Notes: a model not told the origin generated them from the letters alone. DNA of 64,000 bases from Bin55 sp963667455 (GCA_963667455.2 CAXXFR010000002.1:104483-168482); one strand, 5' to 3'; counted from the first letter of the stretch, positions 8,849 through 17,602 are shown. A program made the numbers and translations.

Positions 8849-8877
8849 TTGCAATAACACGTTGGCTCCATTAAACT
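8849..8877 (+). promoter_or_regulatory. Possible sigma-70 promoter for the DUF5916 gene
   Basis: TTGCAA at 8849-8854 and TAAACT at 8872-8877 are separated by 17 bases and lie about 28 bases before the GTG start at 8905. Each box matches four of six consensus bases. This is sequence resemblance only. Confidence 0.33.
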
Positions 8878-8904
8878 GTACACATAACTATCAAGTTCCC
8901 TTCC

Positions 8905-11334
8905 GTGAGCCCACCGCAATCCTGGGCCGGCTGCTGTCTGATGGCACTCCTTGCAGTTGGCTCTGCTACAGCTTTAGCTGAAACACTCCCACTTTCCACA
9001 TCCGAGTCTCGAGCCGATTCCACAATCCTGGTTCATCGTGCGGAGCAACCATTCGACATTGTGATCGACGGAGCCCTTGACGATCCTATTTGGGACCGAG
9101 TGGTAGCACATGGTGAATTCTTCGTCACTAGCCCCGAAACTCTTGAGCCGGCACCACTTGCCACGCGTATTCGAATGGTCTACACGGACCGTGGGCTATA
9201 CCTCTCTGCCGAGATGGAGCAGGATCCATCAACATTGGTTGAACGGCTATCCGCTCATGACCAAGGATTCCTGACCCGCGACTACTTTATGTTCGCACTG
9301 GATACATCGGGAGAAGGTCGCTACGGCTACTGGTTCCAGCTGAGTCTGGGCAACAGTCGCGCTGATGGAACCATTCAACCGGAACGCCAGTTCAGTTCCA
9401 ATTGGGATGGCGCATGGAGAGGAGCTACGACACGGACTGCTAATGGCTGGTCGGCGGAGTTCTACATTCCGTGGTCGATTGTCAGCATGCCTCGCAGCGA
9501 GGGAATGCGAAAAATGGCCATCTACGCTTCTCGCAGAATTGCGCATTCCGACACCCGCCACGGATGGCCTGCATTGACTTGGTCTAACGCCAAATTTCTC
9601 TCCGCATTCCATCCTCTCGCACTGGAGCAGATCGACCCTCGACAACAATTGAGCTTCTTTCCCTACGTAGCTTCGACTCACGAGCAATTCGATGCAATGG
9701 AGGGTATGGAAGACAACTACAACACCGGCCTCGACGTCTTTTGGCGTCCAACCACGGATTTCCAAGTGACCGCAACGATGAATCCTGACTTCGGAACCGT
9801 CGAGCCGGACGCAGTTGTGATCAATCTGTCAGCGGTGGAGACGTTCTTCCCCGAAAAACGTCTGTTTTTCCTCGAAGGTCAGGAAGTCTTCATAACCACT
9901 GACCGCGCTAGCCCGTGGTCCAGCAATTCAACGGTGATGCTGCTTCACACCCGCAGAATCGGTCAACGCCCAATTTTTCCTGAAATTCCGCAGGGTTCGA
10001 ATTTCGAGTATTCGCAGTTTGGGCGACCTTCTGATCTAATCGGTGCGGCAAAACTCACCGGCAATGTCAGCTCCTATCGCTATGGAGTATTGACTGCATT
10101 CGAGCAAGACTCTCGGTTTCTGGGCACTGCATCCAACGGCGACCCGATATCCATCAGCCAATCTGGAAGAGACTTTGCCGTTGGACGATTGCTGTACGAA
10201 GACTCCAACAATGGCTACAAGGCCATCGGATTGCTCGCGACTGCAATTTCTCATCCAGACCTTGACGCATTCACTCAAGGGGTGGATCTCCACTATCTCA
10301 ATCCTGCCGGAACACTCCAAGTCGATGGCCAGCTGCTTCGATCCGATGTTGAAAGCGGACTGGGCTATGGAGGCTTCTTCGATATCCGCTATCGCCCCAA
10401 TCGCCATGCTTCGCATGAATTCGTCGTCGAGAGCTTCGACGATGCACTGGACCTCAACGATCTCGGCTACTTGGGTCGCAACGACAGAACATCCCTGCGA
10501 TATCGTCTACGGTTGCGGAGCACCGAATGGCGCAACTTTCGTGACACCAGTCTGAGAGTCAGTACGGGAACCGGTTGGAATTCGCAAGGCGAAACGATTT
10601 CGAGCGGAATCAACGCATCTTGGGAAGTTACAACCCATCAGCTGAACGAAATTCGCATCGGAACTGGCTACAGCCCAGAAGTCATCGATGATCGCAATAG
10701 CTATGGCAACGGATCGTTCACTCGAGCTGCGCGAAAGGACATCGGATTGCGCTTCCGGTCGGACTCATCCAAGCGCTTCTACTACACTTTGCGCGCCAAC
10801 TGGAATTCAGACTACGATGGCGGCAACGTTTTTGGACAAAGTGTGGCGATGGTCTATCGACCCACAGATCGATTCGGAGCTTATGTTGATCTCGGAAGGG
10901 TTGAGCGAGATGGCTGGCTATTGTTCCGAGGAGATCGAAGATTCATCGTTTTCCACGCCGAAATGTGGTCGCCGCAGGCCAGCGCCAGCTTCTTCATCAA
11001 TGCCAAACAGCACTTGCGATTGAACCTTCAATGGCAAGGAGTCAAAGCCGAAGCGCTACGAGCACTTCGTCTACCTGAGACTGGTCCGGATCTAATAGAT
11101 GTTGGCGATACGGTATCCAAGGACGACGACTTCGCTATTTCACGACTAAGTGTCCAATTCCGTTATCAGTACGAGATTGCTCCTATGTCTGATGTCTATG
11201 TTGTCTATACCCGCTACGCCACGCTGTCCAACCCCATCGAATTTGGTTTTGCTGATATGTTCCAAGAGACACTAGCCAACCCAGTTTCCGAACTCTTGGC
11301 ACTCAAGGTTCGACATCACTTCGGGAATCACTAG
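8905..11334 (+). CDS. DUF5916 outer-membrane protein with CBM9-like N-terminal domain
   Basis: An 809-residue exported protein. A signal peptide ends around ATALAET. It is followed by a CBM9-like sugar-binding-type domain (DIVIDGALDDPIWDRV, residues about 50-225) and then a long beta-rich region typical of DUF5916. That region includes NPDFGTVEPDAVVINLSAVE and FFPEKRLFFLEGQEVF and ends in alternating aromatic strands suggesting an outer-membrane barrel. Members are common in marine bacteria and of unknown function, sometimes placed with TonB receptors. The start is the GTG at 8905; an ATG at 8941 would leave too short a signal peptide. Codon usage is like its neighbours. Confidence 0.9.
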   Translation: MSPPQSWAGCCLMALLAVGSATALAETLPLSTSESRADSTILVHRAEQPFDIVIDGALDDPIWDRVVAHGEFFVTSPETLEPAPLATRIRMVYTDRGLYLSAEMEQDPSTLVERLSAHDQGFLTRDYFMFALDTSGEGRYGYWFQLSLGNSRADGTIQPERQFSSNWDGAWRGATTRTANGWSAEFYIPWSIVSMPRSEGMRKMAIYASRRIAHSDTRHGWPALTWSNAKFLSAFHPLALEQIDPRQQLSFFPYVASTHEQFDAMEGMEDNYNTGLDVFWRPTTDFQVTATMNPDFGTVEPDAVVINLSAVETFFPEKRLFFLEGQEVFITTDRASPWSSNSTVMLLHTRRIGQRPIFPEIPQGSNFEYSQFGRPSDLIGAAKLTGNVSSYRYGVLTAFEQDSRFLGTASNGDPISISQSGRDFAVGRLLYEDSNNGYKAIGLLATAISHPDLDAFTQGVDLHYLNPAGTLQVDGQLLRSDVESGLGYGGFFDIRYRPNRHASHEFVVESFDDALDLNDLGYLGRNDRTSLRYRLRLRSTEWRNFRDTSLRVSTGTGWNSQGETISSGINASWEVTTHQLNEIRIGTGYSPEVIDDRNSYGNGSFTRAARKDIGLRFRSDSSKRFYYTLRANWNSDYDGGNVFGQSVAMVYRPTDRFGAYVDLGRVERDGWLLFRGDRRFIVFHAEMWSPQASASFFINAKQHLRLNLQWQGVKAEALRALRLPETGPDLIDVGDTVSKDDDFAISRLSVQFRYQYEIAPMSDVYVVYTRYATLSNPIEFGFADMFQETLANPVSELLALKVRHHFGNH

Positions 11335-11397
11335 CCCTCCTCTAGCCACATACAATTCCTTTCCAGATCTATTTCGTAGAGTCTGTAGGCAGAGATT

Positions 11398-11859
11398 GTG
11401 ATCCTCGAACCTGGAGTCTGGCGAATCAACGGCTCTTGGCGCGCCACATCGGATTCCGCCCTCGTTCACTTCTCCGGCGAATGTATCGTCAGCGATCAGC
11501 AAGACGGCCGTTGGGCAATCGACATTGACGCCAAGACCGAAACCTCGGTCGGCTATGAATTTGGTGTCTGGATGGCTCGGAATGACACCGGACTGTACGA
11601 CATGACTGTCATGGGAACAGAAGTCGATCTAGCTGGCACCGCAAAGCTCGACAGCCTCCCGCATTTGGCACTGTTGTCCAATCAGGAAGGATCTGTCAAC
11701 TTGGCTGTTACAGCTTTTCAGATGCCAGAGGTGTTCGGAGTACGCGGTTTTCTCCAGGCCGAAGCAAGTCAAATGTTCACTTTCGAGGTCGCCATTCAGC
11801 CTAAGTTCGTTGCGGTTCAGGCCGAGAACATCGTTCAATTCAAATCCAGAAAGGCCTAA
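11398..11859 (+). CDS. Conserved hypothetical protein
   Basis: A 153-residue protein with no signal peptide or membrane helix. The start MILEPGVWRINGSWR and the middle motif AGTAKLDSLPHLALL resemble a family of small proteobacterial proteins that start LEPG.WRG.GSW and contain DG.AKLES.PNLGLLWN. Predicted mostly beta. It begins at a GTG 63 bases after the DUF5916 gene and may share its transcript. No function is known to me. Confidence 0.72.
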   Translation: MILEPGVWRINGSWRATSDSALVHFSGECIVSDQQDGRWAIDIDAKTETSVGYEFGVWMARNDTGLYDMTVMGTEVDLAGTAKLDSLPHLALLSNQEGSVNLAVTAFQMPEVFGVRGFLQAEASQMFTFEVAIQPKFVAVQAENIVQFKSRKA

Positions 11860-11999
11860 CAGATTCGGAACCAACGACGATGTCTGGTCAAGCAGTTCAA
11901 TTGCTTCAGCTATTGGACTAAAGTTGAATCCAATGAGGATCCGTCCGTCAGACGTTCTGTGCATACCGTAAGTGTGTTGATCTAAGGACGTTCCTAGTC

Positions 12000-12752
12000 A
12001 TTCCCCAACTCTCAGCAATCAGCGGCGCACTGCTCGCACTCGGCCGACGAGTCATCGATGCGGCTCGGGATCTTGCTCCTATTGTTCTGGTGATTCTGTT
12101 CTTTCAGATCGTCGTACTTCAACAACCCTTTCCCAATCTTCTCGAGACCACTACTGGGCTCATCTGCGTCGTACTCGGGCTGGCGTTATTCATGTACGGA
12201 CTGGAGAGCGGATTGTTCCCTCTGGGCGAGGCGATCGCCCAAGCGTTTGCCTCCAGGAGTAGCGTGATAGCACTATTGAGTTTTGCATTCTGTCTGGGAT
12301 TTGGAACCACCGTGGCCGAGCCGGCACTCATTGCAATCGCGTATGAAGCAGCAGAAGTGGCTGCCGCCGCCGGTCAAATCGCCAACGAAGAGAGCACTCT
12401 GCAAAGCTATGCGCTGAATCTTCGCATTGTCGTAGCCCTATCCGTTGGATTGGCGGTGGTAATCGGCGTTGTCAGAATCTTGCTTGGCTGGCCGATTCAC
12501 TTAATGATCATTTCCGGTTATCTGATCGTTACTGTCCTCACGCTGTTTGCGCCAAGCGAAATCATCGGCATCGCCTACGACTCCGGTGGTGTAACTACCA
12601 GCACCATCACGGTACCTCTATTGACCGCACTTGGCGTGGGTCTGGCAACGAGCATCAAGGGACGCAACCCGATGGTGGACGGTTTCGGATTGATTGCGTT
12701 TGCAAGCCTGACTCCCATGGTGTTCGTACTCGTCTACGGCATGGTGACCTAA
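12000..12752 (+). CDS. DUF1538 membrane protein, first copy
   Basis: A polytopic inner-membrane protein of DUF1538. Signatures: CLGFGTTVAEPALIAIAYEA, IAYDSGGVTTSTITVPL, and GRNPMVDGFGLIAFASLTP. The second copy follows three bases after its stop. The first GTG in frame is at 12090, but the frame upstream reads as convincing protein (ALGRRVIDAARDLAPIVLV) that matches the N-terminus of copy two (SLGSTIRDVAPIALILVVFQ). No ATG, GTG or TTG occurs in frame between the upstream stop at 11934 and 12090. I place the start at ATT 12000, which has AAGGA at 11984; ATC 12018 or CTG 12030 are alternatives. Probably a membrane transporter-like subunit acting with the PII and CBS proteins of this operon. Confidence 0.8.
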   Translation: MPQLSAISGALLALGRRVIDAARDLAPIVLVILFFQIVVLQQPFPNLLETTTGLICVVLGLALFMYGLESGLFPLGEAIAQAFASRSSVIALLSFAFCLGFGTTVAEPALIAIAYEAAEVAAAAGQIANEESTLQSYALNLRIVVALSVGLAVVIGVVRILLGWPIHLMIISGYLIVTVLTLFAPSEIIGIAYDSGGVTTSTITVPLLTALGVGLATSIKGRNPMVDGFGLIAFASLTPMVFVLVYGMVT

Positions 12753-12755
12753 GCG

Positions 12756-13532
12756 ATGGAGTTCTTGAATCGACTAATCGAGTCGTTGGGGTCGACAATT
12801 CGGGATGTCGCGCCGATAGCTCTCATACTCGTCGTTTTCCAGGTGTTCGTCCTACGAAAGAAGCTCTATCGGCTCAAGCAGATCATCGTGGGGTTCGTCT
12901 TGGTCTTGCTCGGTCTGTCGCTGTTTCTGGTCGGTCTCAACGACGCGCTCTTTCCAATCGGCGAAACGATGGCGGCTCAGCTCACATCCACCAACCAAGT
13001 GACAACCGTAGCCGAAGTGCGCTGGATGGACTATTTGGTCGTCTATGCCTTCGCTGCCGCGATCGGTTTTGCGACAACAGTTGCCGAACCGTCTCTGATT
13101 GCAGTTTCAGTCAAGGCTCAAAGTGCTTCAGGTGGAGCAATCAACGCTTGGGGACTGAGATTGGCAGTCGCTGTTGGGGTAGCTGTGGGGGTAGCCTTGG
13201 GGTGCTTCAGAATCGTCACAGGTACGCCACTTCAGTGGTATATCATGGCTTCATATGTCGTTGTTCTGATCCAAACGATATTCGCAAGTCGGTCGATCAT
13301 GCCTCTCGCCTACGACAGTGGTGGCGTCACGACATCGACCGTTACCGTACCGGTGGTCGCCGCACTCGGGCTGGGACTAGCAAGCAATATTCCCGGAAGA
13401 AGCCCATTGATCGACGGGTTCGGATTGATCGCTTTTGCTAGTGTTTTCCCCATCATGACCGTGCTCGCCTATTCCCTAATCACGACACGACTAGCCCATC
13501 GAACGTCCAGCAGCACCAACGAGGAAGAGTGA
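12756..13532 (+). CDS. DUF1538 membrane protein, second copy
   Basis: A 258-residue paralogue of the preceding gene. It repeats the core motifs GFATTVAEPSLIAVSVKA, LAYDSGGVTTSTVTVPVV and GRSPLIDGFGLIAFASVFP, with about seven hydrophobic segments. Two tandem copies suggest a heterodimeric membrane complex, or halves of the fused double-DUF1538 proteins found elsewhere. The start ATG at 12756 is clear. The stop overlaps the region of the PII-like start downstream, so the operon is compact. Function is not established; the PII-type partner suggests a regulated transporter, which is inference. Confidence 0.88.
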   Translation: MEFLNRLIESLGSTIRDVAPIALILVVFQVFVLRKKLYRLKQIIVGFVLVLLGLSLFLVGLNDALFPIGETMAAQLTSTNQVTTVAEVRWMDYLVVYAFAAAIGFATTVAEPSLIAVSVKAQSASGGAINAWGLRLAVAVGVAVGVALGCFRIVTGTPLQWYIMASYVVVLIQTIFASRSIMPLAYDSGGVTTSTVTVPVVAALGLGLASNIPGRSPLIDGFGLIAFASVFPIMTVLAYSLITTRLAHRTSSSTNEEE

Positions 13533-13537
13533 TCGCA

Positions 13538-13885
13538 ATGTTGAAGTTAATCATTGCTTTTGTACCGGTTGAGAAAACCGAAGAAGTCATAGCCGCTTGT
13601 CGCAAGGTTGGCGCGACCGGGGCTACGGTACTTCAACAAGCCCGAGGGGAAGGACTCAAACCGACAAAGACCTTCTTGGGGTTGGACTTCACCGGAACTC
13701 GCGATGCGATCTTCCTCTTGTGTTCGGAATCTCGAACTCCTGACATCTTGAACTGCATACGCGATGTCGGCGAATTTGACGAGAAACCCGGATCCGGTAT
13801 TGCTTTCCAACTTGCAGTAGAGGACGCTGTCGGGTTGAAGACTCAAATGCAAAATATTTTGGAATCGATGGAGGAGCACGCATGA
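13538..13885 (+). CDS. P-II family nitrogen-regulator-like protein
   Basis: A 115-residue PII-like signalling protein. The beginning (LKLIIAFVPVEKTEEVIAA) and the ferredoxin-like alternation to the end fit the PII trimer fold. It differs from GlnB/GlnK in the T-loop: the uridylylation Tyr segment is replaced by ARGEGLKPTKTFLGLDF. It is therefore a non-canonical PII that probably controls the DUF1538 proteins. I use the ATG at 13538, preceded by GAGGAAGAG; a GTG at 13529 would add three residues and overlap the upstream gene. It overlaps the CBS gene by four bases. Confidence 0.87.
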   Translation: MLKLIIAFVPVEKTEEVIAACRKVGATGATVLQQARGEGLKPTKTFLGLDFTGTRDAIFLLCSESRTPDILNCIRDVGEFDEKPGSGIAFQLAVEDAVGLKTQMQNILESMEEHA

Positions 13886-14283
13886 GCGAAAAGCAAGTCT
13901 CACGCGTCGAAGACTATATGTCTGAGACGATTCATCCAATCAAAGGCGAGGCAACAGTTCTTTCGGCGATCAAATTGCTCAAAGAGCACGACCTCAACGC
14001 ACTAGTGGTCGAACGGCGTGATGCAGACGACGAGATCGGTTTAGTAACAATCACCGACATCGCCCGTGAGGTGTTAGCCAAGAATCGGCCTCCGGAACGG
14101 GTCTACGTCATGGAGATCATGACCAAACCGATCGTCACGGTGCCACGCACAATGCAAATTCGCTATGCGATAAGGCTGATGGCGAATTTGGACCTGTCTC
14201 AAACGGTCGTTGTAGGCGATGCTCGGAATCCCGTTGGGATTGTTGAGCGACGGGTGATGGTGCTTGCTTCATTGGACGATTGA
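13882..14283 (+). CDS. Two-CBS-domain protein
   Basis: A 133-residue protein made of a tandem CBS (Bateman) pair: VEDYMSETIHPIKGEATVLS to VTITDIAREV, and VMEIMTKPIVTVPRTMQIRY to GIVERRVMVLAS. Such modules bind adenine nucleotides and report energy state to transporters or enzymes. It is the last gene of the DUF1538-DUF1538-PII-CBS operon, with its ATG overlapping the PII stop (ATGA). It most likely gives the membrane components a second, nucleotide-responsive input; that is inference from context. Confidence 0.92.
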   Translation: MSEKQVSRVEDYMSETIHPIKGEATVLSAIKLLKEHDLNALVVERRDADDEIGLVTITDIAREVLAKNRPPERVYVMEIMTKPIVTVPRTMQIRYAIRLMANLDLSQTVVVGDARNPVGIVERRVMVLASLDD

Positions 14284-14291
14284 GCCAGCAG

Positions 14292-14309
14292 GGTTGGGCT
14301 CTTCCAACC
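14292..14309 (+). terminator. Weak hairpin after the CBS gene
   Basis: GGTTGG (14292-14297) and CCAACC (14304-14309) form a six-base-pair stem with a six-base loop eight bases after the operon's stop. No U-run follows, so it may be only a 3'-end stabilising hairpin. Confidence 0.3.
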
Positions 14310-14476
14310 TCTTCACCATCGTACATGCAATTTCACGCAGCGAGCTGATTCACTTCAATCAGCAGAACTGAGACAGCCTTGACAAATGTTTATTTGACCA
14401 GCAAATATCTCCTGTCTTCACTTTGTGAATTCTTTAGTTCATTTCTAGTAGTCGAACTCTATTCTTAAGGAAAAGG

Positions 14477-15364
14477 ATGCAGAAGAACAAGATGAAATTT
14501 CTACCACGCCCCGTCAATCCTCGGTCTCCTCCACTAAAAATTCAGGGCATCAAGACAAGAATAGTCCCGCTGATAGCTCAGTCTATAAGGTGGGAGGACA
14601 AAGGCAGATCGATAGAGCCCTTCCTGGGATCGGGAGCTGTCGCACTGAATATCGCTCCCAGCGACGCCATTCTGGCGGACACCAACAAGCATGTCATCAA
14701 TTTGTATCGCGGCATTCGCGACGGTGAGATCGATGGTCGCAAGGTACGAATGCATCTTGAACGAGAAGGAAAGTTGCTGACTGAGAAGGGTGAACTCAGC
14801 TACTACGCCGTTCGGGACCGCTTTAACGAGACTGGGGGACCGCTGGATTTCCTGTTCCTGAACCGATCATGTTTCAATGGCATGATGAGGTTCAACCTCC
14901 AGGGAAATTTCAATGTCCCTTTCTGTCGAAAACCCAAACGGTTTCGCCCTGCGCTGGTCACCAAGATCGTGAACCAAGTCGAGTGAGCTAGTGCCGCGAT
15001 GAAGTGCAAGGATTGGCGATTCGTTGTTCAAGACTGGCAAAAGACCGTCTCGGAGGCAAGAGAAGGGGACATGCTCTACTGTGATCCTCCCGTGGGCAGG
15101 CACACTGACTACTACAACCAGTTCACAGAAGACGAGGCGGACAATTTGGCTCGAGCGCTACGCTCATCTCCGTCGGACTTCGCGATTTCCATGTGGCTCA
15201 AGAACAAATTCCGCAAGAACGATTACGTTACCCGTTGGTTTGCCGAATTCCCACAACGGACGGTGTCACACTTCTACCATGTCGGACCCACCGAGAAACT
15301 GCGCAATCCCATGACCGAAGTCGTGATTCTCTCCCCCAATGCAGCCGCCTCGATAACCGATTGA
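14477..15364 (+). pseudogene. D12-class adenine-specific DNA methylase, broken by an in-frame stop
   Basis: One reading frame encodes a Dam/D12-type N6-adenine methyltransferase of about 295 residues, interrupted by TGA at 14984-14986. The 5' part has the start-region KIQGIKTRIVPLIAQSI, the SAM motif EPFLGSGAVALNI (47-59) and the target-recognition part FLFLNRSCFNGMMRFN. The 3' part, after the stop, continues in the same frame with KDWRFVVQDWQKTV and the catalytic region YCDPPVGRHTDYYNQF. A tryptophan is usual near the stop, so TGG to TGA is likely. The catalytic DPPY is DPPV here, so the enzyme would be doubtful even with readthrough. A good Shine-Dalgarno (AAGGAAAAGG) precedes 14477. No restriction partner is adjacent; a tRNA lies 400 bases downstream. 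It looks like a decaying acquired gene. Confidence 0.85.
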
Positions 15365-15395
15365 ACCAGTCAAGAGCTTCGGTTCAATCTGGCTC

Positions 15396-15584
15396 CTACT
15401 GCCTTACAGATCGTAGTTTGAAGTACATCAAAATAGGAATGTAGACTGCAAGTACTGGAAAAATGATCCACGCAGCTACGGTGTGGTCAAGTCCTATGAG
15501 AGTCGTCACTACAGCTACCACAAAGGAAAAACAAAACAGTGCCAAACAATGGCGCGTAACCAATTCAAGCCTTGAGTCTGCCAT
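15396..15584 (-). CDS. Small two-helix membrane protein
   Basis: A 62-residue frame with two hydrophobic stretches (CLALFCFSFVVAVVTTLIG and AAWIIFPVLAVYIPILMYF) and a basic tail (KLRSVRQ), the build of a small inner-membrane protein. It resembles small uncharacterised two-TM proteins but I recognise no family. There is no clear Shine-Dalgarno. It lies between the broken methylase and the tRNA. Could be a chance frame, but the composition is unusually membrane-like. Confidence 0.5.
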   Translation of the reverse strand: MADSRLELVTRHCLALFCFSFVVAVVTTLIGLDHTVAAWIIFPVLAVYIPILMYFKLRSVRQ

Positions 15585-15771
15585 CCCAGTCCGGTACTCT
15601 CTCGAGGCCTAATTCCGCCTCCGCTTCGACCTAATCATATCGCAAATCTGCGTTCTTCAGTTTATCCTTGAGCATCGTCTCTCGATCCGTCTGAACCTCA
15701 ATTCGGCCAATTTCGGTTGATCGGCTACAGGCAGGGCAACCACCGAAAGTGTGAGACTATAGGTGAGGCAA

Positions 15772-15848
15772 GCCCCGGTGGCACAGTTGGATAGCGCGGC
15801 CGCCTCCTAAGCGGCAGGTCGAAGGTTCGAGTCCTTCTCGGGGCGCCA
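15772..15848 (+). tRNA. tRNA-Arg (anticodon CCT)
   Basis: A 77-base cloverleaf. The acceptor GCCCCGG pairs with TCGGGGC (one G-U pair), discriminator G and encoded CCA at 15846-15848. The anticodon stem is GCCGC/GCGGC around loop CTCCTAA, giving anticodon CCT, which reads AGG. The T-arm contains GGTTCGAGTCC. It stands alone. Confidence 0.96.
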
Positions 15849-15861
15849 CCTCTTCTCAAAG

Positions 15862-16182
15862 TTACTGAATAACCGAGCGAGGAGTCGCCACAATGCGCTG
15901 AACGCTTATCGATGAGGTGTCCATGAGTTCGTTGACACGGGGTTGTATCTCATTGCGCCACTTGTCGCTTCCATAGACCGCGCCGTACAAACGTTCCCGC
16001 TCAGCTTCGGAATCAAACCGACGCAACCAGACGTAAACCGTATCGTCGACTTCACCTCGAAAACTCCCGGCGATCACCATTCCGTTGGCAACTTGAAACG
16101 GAATGATCTCTCGTTCCATCAGCTCAACCCAATCGTCCATTCTGCCGGGTTGAATCTTGTATTGCCGAAGTTCGTAGAACAT
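15862..16182 (-). CDS. NIPSNAP family protein
   Basis: A 106-residue protein with the NIPSNAP dimeric alpha/beta-barrel pattern: it opens FYELRQYKIQPGRMDDWVEL, then GSFRGEVDDTVYVWLRRFDS and ERERLYGAVYGSDKWRNEI. Bacterial members are small, cytoplasmic and poorly understood, possibly binding or degrading small ligands. Two bases from the typical 3' end of the tRNA region on the other strand, it is probably a single-gene unit. Confidence 0.9.
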   Translation of the reverse strand: MFYELRQYKIQPGRMDDWVELMEREIIPFQVANGMVIAGSFRGEVDDTVYVWLRRFDSEAERERLYGAVYGSDKWRNEIQPRVNELMDTSSISVQRIVATPRSVIQ

Positions 16183-16286
16183 AGAACCACTCTCTTGTGT
16201 TGACCGTTTGAAACCGCTCCTGCTGTTGCCAAGACCCGTGTTAAGGATTGCAGTGGAGCGTCAAGTCGATTGTATTGCCAAGCGTC

Positions 16287-16871
16287 TCAACGGCGGATTG
16301 ACTTCATCGACATCCATCGTCGGTAGTCATCGAGGTCATCGACATCCCACAGCGTGTCAAGCAGCGACACGCTCAATCGAAGCTGGCCAGCAATACTCAA
16401 CGTGCGCTCGAAAACCCGCGGCGTGCTCCATTCAATGTCTTGGAACAACCAGGGATGGGGTTGGCGCATTCCGATTAGGCAATAACCTCCGTCTTCGGTT
16501 GGTCCGATCACGACATCTGACTCGAGTAGGAGACCGCACGCTCGATTGACGTACTCAGCATTCAACTCCGGAATGTCCGAACCCACGATAAGTTCAACGC
16601 CATCGGACAGCGCATTCAACATTCGTTCGCCCAGGTCGTTTCCAGACTGTCTTCTGAGAGCTATTCCACGACTTGCCCAATCGGCGTTGGGTTCTTCATC
16701 GAACCAAAGTTCCATCGGGTAACCGGAAGTCGCGCGGATGGCAGATTCAAGCATTTCGGTGTAGCACTCTAACGCCGCTTCAGTGCCAATGGACTCACCC
16801 AGTCTGGTCTTGACATGCCCCAACCTTGGCACTTTGGCAAATACTGCGACTCGGGATTGTCCAAGGGTCAT
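16287..16871 (-). CDS. DUF2064 transferase (rSAM/selenodomain-associated transferase 1)
   Basis: A 194-residue nucleotide-sugar-transferase-fold protein of DUF2064/TIGR04282. It shows the opening VAVFAKVPRLGHVKTRLGE, GNDLGERMLNAL, LIVGSDIPELNAEYVN and GPTEDGGYCLIGMRQP. The family is annotated as arsenosugar-biosynthesis glycosyltransferase or rSAM/selenodomain-associated transferase 1. It pairs with a TIGR04283 gene just upstream, as is usual. The radical-SAM partner and ArsM are not adjacent here. The actual sugar donor and acceptor remain uncertain. Confidence 0.9.
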   Translation of the reverse strand: MTLGQSRVAVFAKVPRLGHVKTRLGESIGTEAALECYTEMLESAIRATSGYPMELWFDEEPNADWASRGIALRRQSGNDLGERMLNALSDGVELIVGSDIPELNAEYVNRACGLLLESDVVIGPTEDGGYCLIGMRQPHPWLFQDIEWSTPRVFERTLSIAGQLRLSVSLLDTLWDVDDLDDYRRWMSMKSIRR

Positions 16872-16912
16872 CGAATTCGGCTTAGCACTGCGAGCTCAAC
16901 ATCGGTAACTAC

Positions 16913-17602
16913 TCACCGAGTCCCGTAATAGTCTTCATATAGCTTCTCCGCATCAACGCCTAAGAAATATCGCAGACGGAACATCCACATTCTTACGATG
17001 GTGGAAAGAACTCCTTCGGTCTCCCACTTCCGTGTCGAAGTAACCAAGGGTTCCCTGATTCGATGAGGTTTCGGGGAAACTCGACGCAAACGTTTGCAGA
17101 GTTCGATGTCCTCCATTAGCGATTGCCGAGGCACTCCATCGATCCGCATCAATAGGTCCTTGCGCACGAAAATTCCTTGGTCGCCGGTGCAAATACCCGT
17201 TATTGCCGAGCGTTCATTCATAAGGAATTCGATCACTCGATACATGGTTCGATCACCGGCTAGACGTACGTCGAATCGACCCCAATCCGCATCAGCAAGA
17301 GCTCCTTCTAGTGCCTGGATAACTCGCTCATTCACTCGAGAGTCTGCATGAAGCATCCAAACCCACTTCCTCTCGCACAGGTCGATCCCGCAGCGTAGTT
17401 GCGATCCTCGACCCAGGCTTGACGACTGGACAAATTTCTCGGTATCAAGAAGCTCCTCTGGGCAATCATTGCTCGCTGCGTCGACAACTACAACGTCAAG
17501 ATCCGAGTATGGTCTAAGGTCGCCCAGCAACCTGGCTAAGTTCGAACGATCGTTGTGAACGGGGACTACGACCGACACATCGGACAAACAATCGTCTGAC
17601 AC
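16913..17602 (-). CDS. GT2 glycosyltransferase (rSAM/selenodomain-associated transferase 2)
   Basis: A 229-residue family-2 glycosyltransferase of TIGR04283. SVVVPVHNDRSNLARLL begins the GT-A fold, VVVVDAASNDCPEE follows, and MLHADSRVNERVIQALEGAL carries the DxD-type HADS. GICTGDQGIFVRKDL and LMEDIELCKRLRRV are family hallmarks, and EDIELC is the acceptor-side catalytic motif. It is transcribed with the DUF2064 gene 41 bases downstream. Expected in a small modified-sugar (arsenosugar-like) pathway; only the two transferases are present here. Confidence 0.9.
   Translation of the reverse strand: MSDDCLSDVSVVVPVHNDRSNLARLLGDLRPYSDLDVVVVDAASNDCPEELLDTEKFVQSSSLGRGSQLRCGIDLCERKWVWMLHADSRVNERVIQALEGALADADWGRFDVRLAGDRTMYRVIEFLMNERSAITGICTGDQGIFVRKDLLMRIDGVPRQSLMEDIELCKRLRRVSPKPHRIREPLVTSTRKWETEGVLSTIVRMWMFRLRYFLGVDAEKLYEDYYGTR

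Noticed and set aside
9247..9765. A 172-codon minus-strand frame inside the DUF5916 gene
   Set aside because: The plus-strand protein has clear domains through this stretch; the antisense frame shows none.
14984..14986. TGA read as Trp or selenocysteine
   Set aside because: Other genes here use TGA as a normal stop (for example smpB-flanking and rseA/rseB overlaps), and no SECIS-like element follows. A point mutation or read error is simpler.
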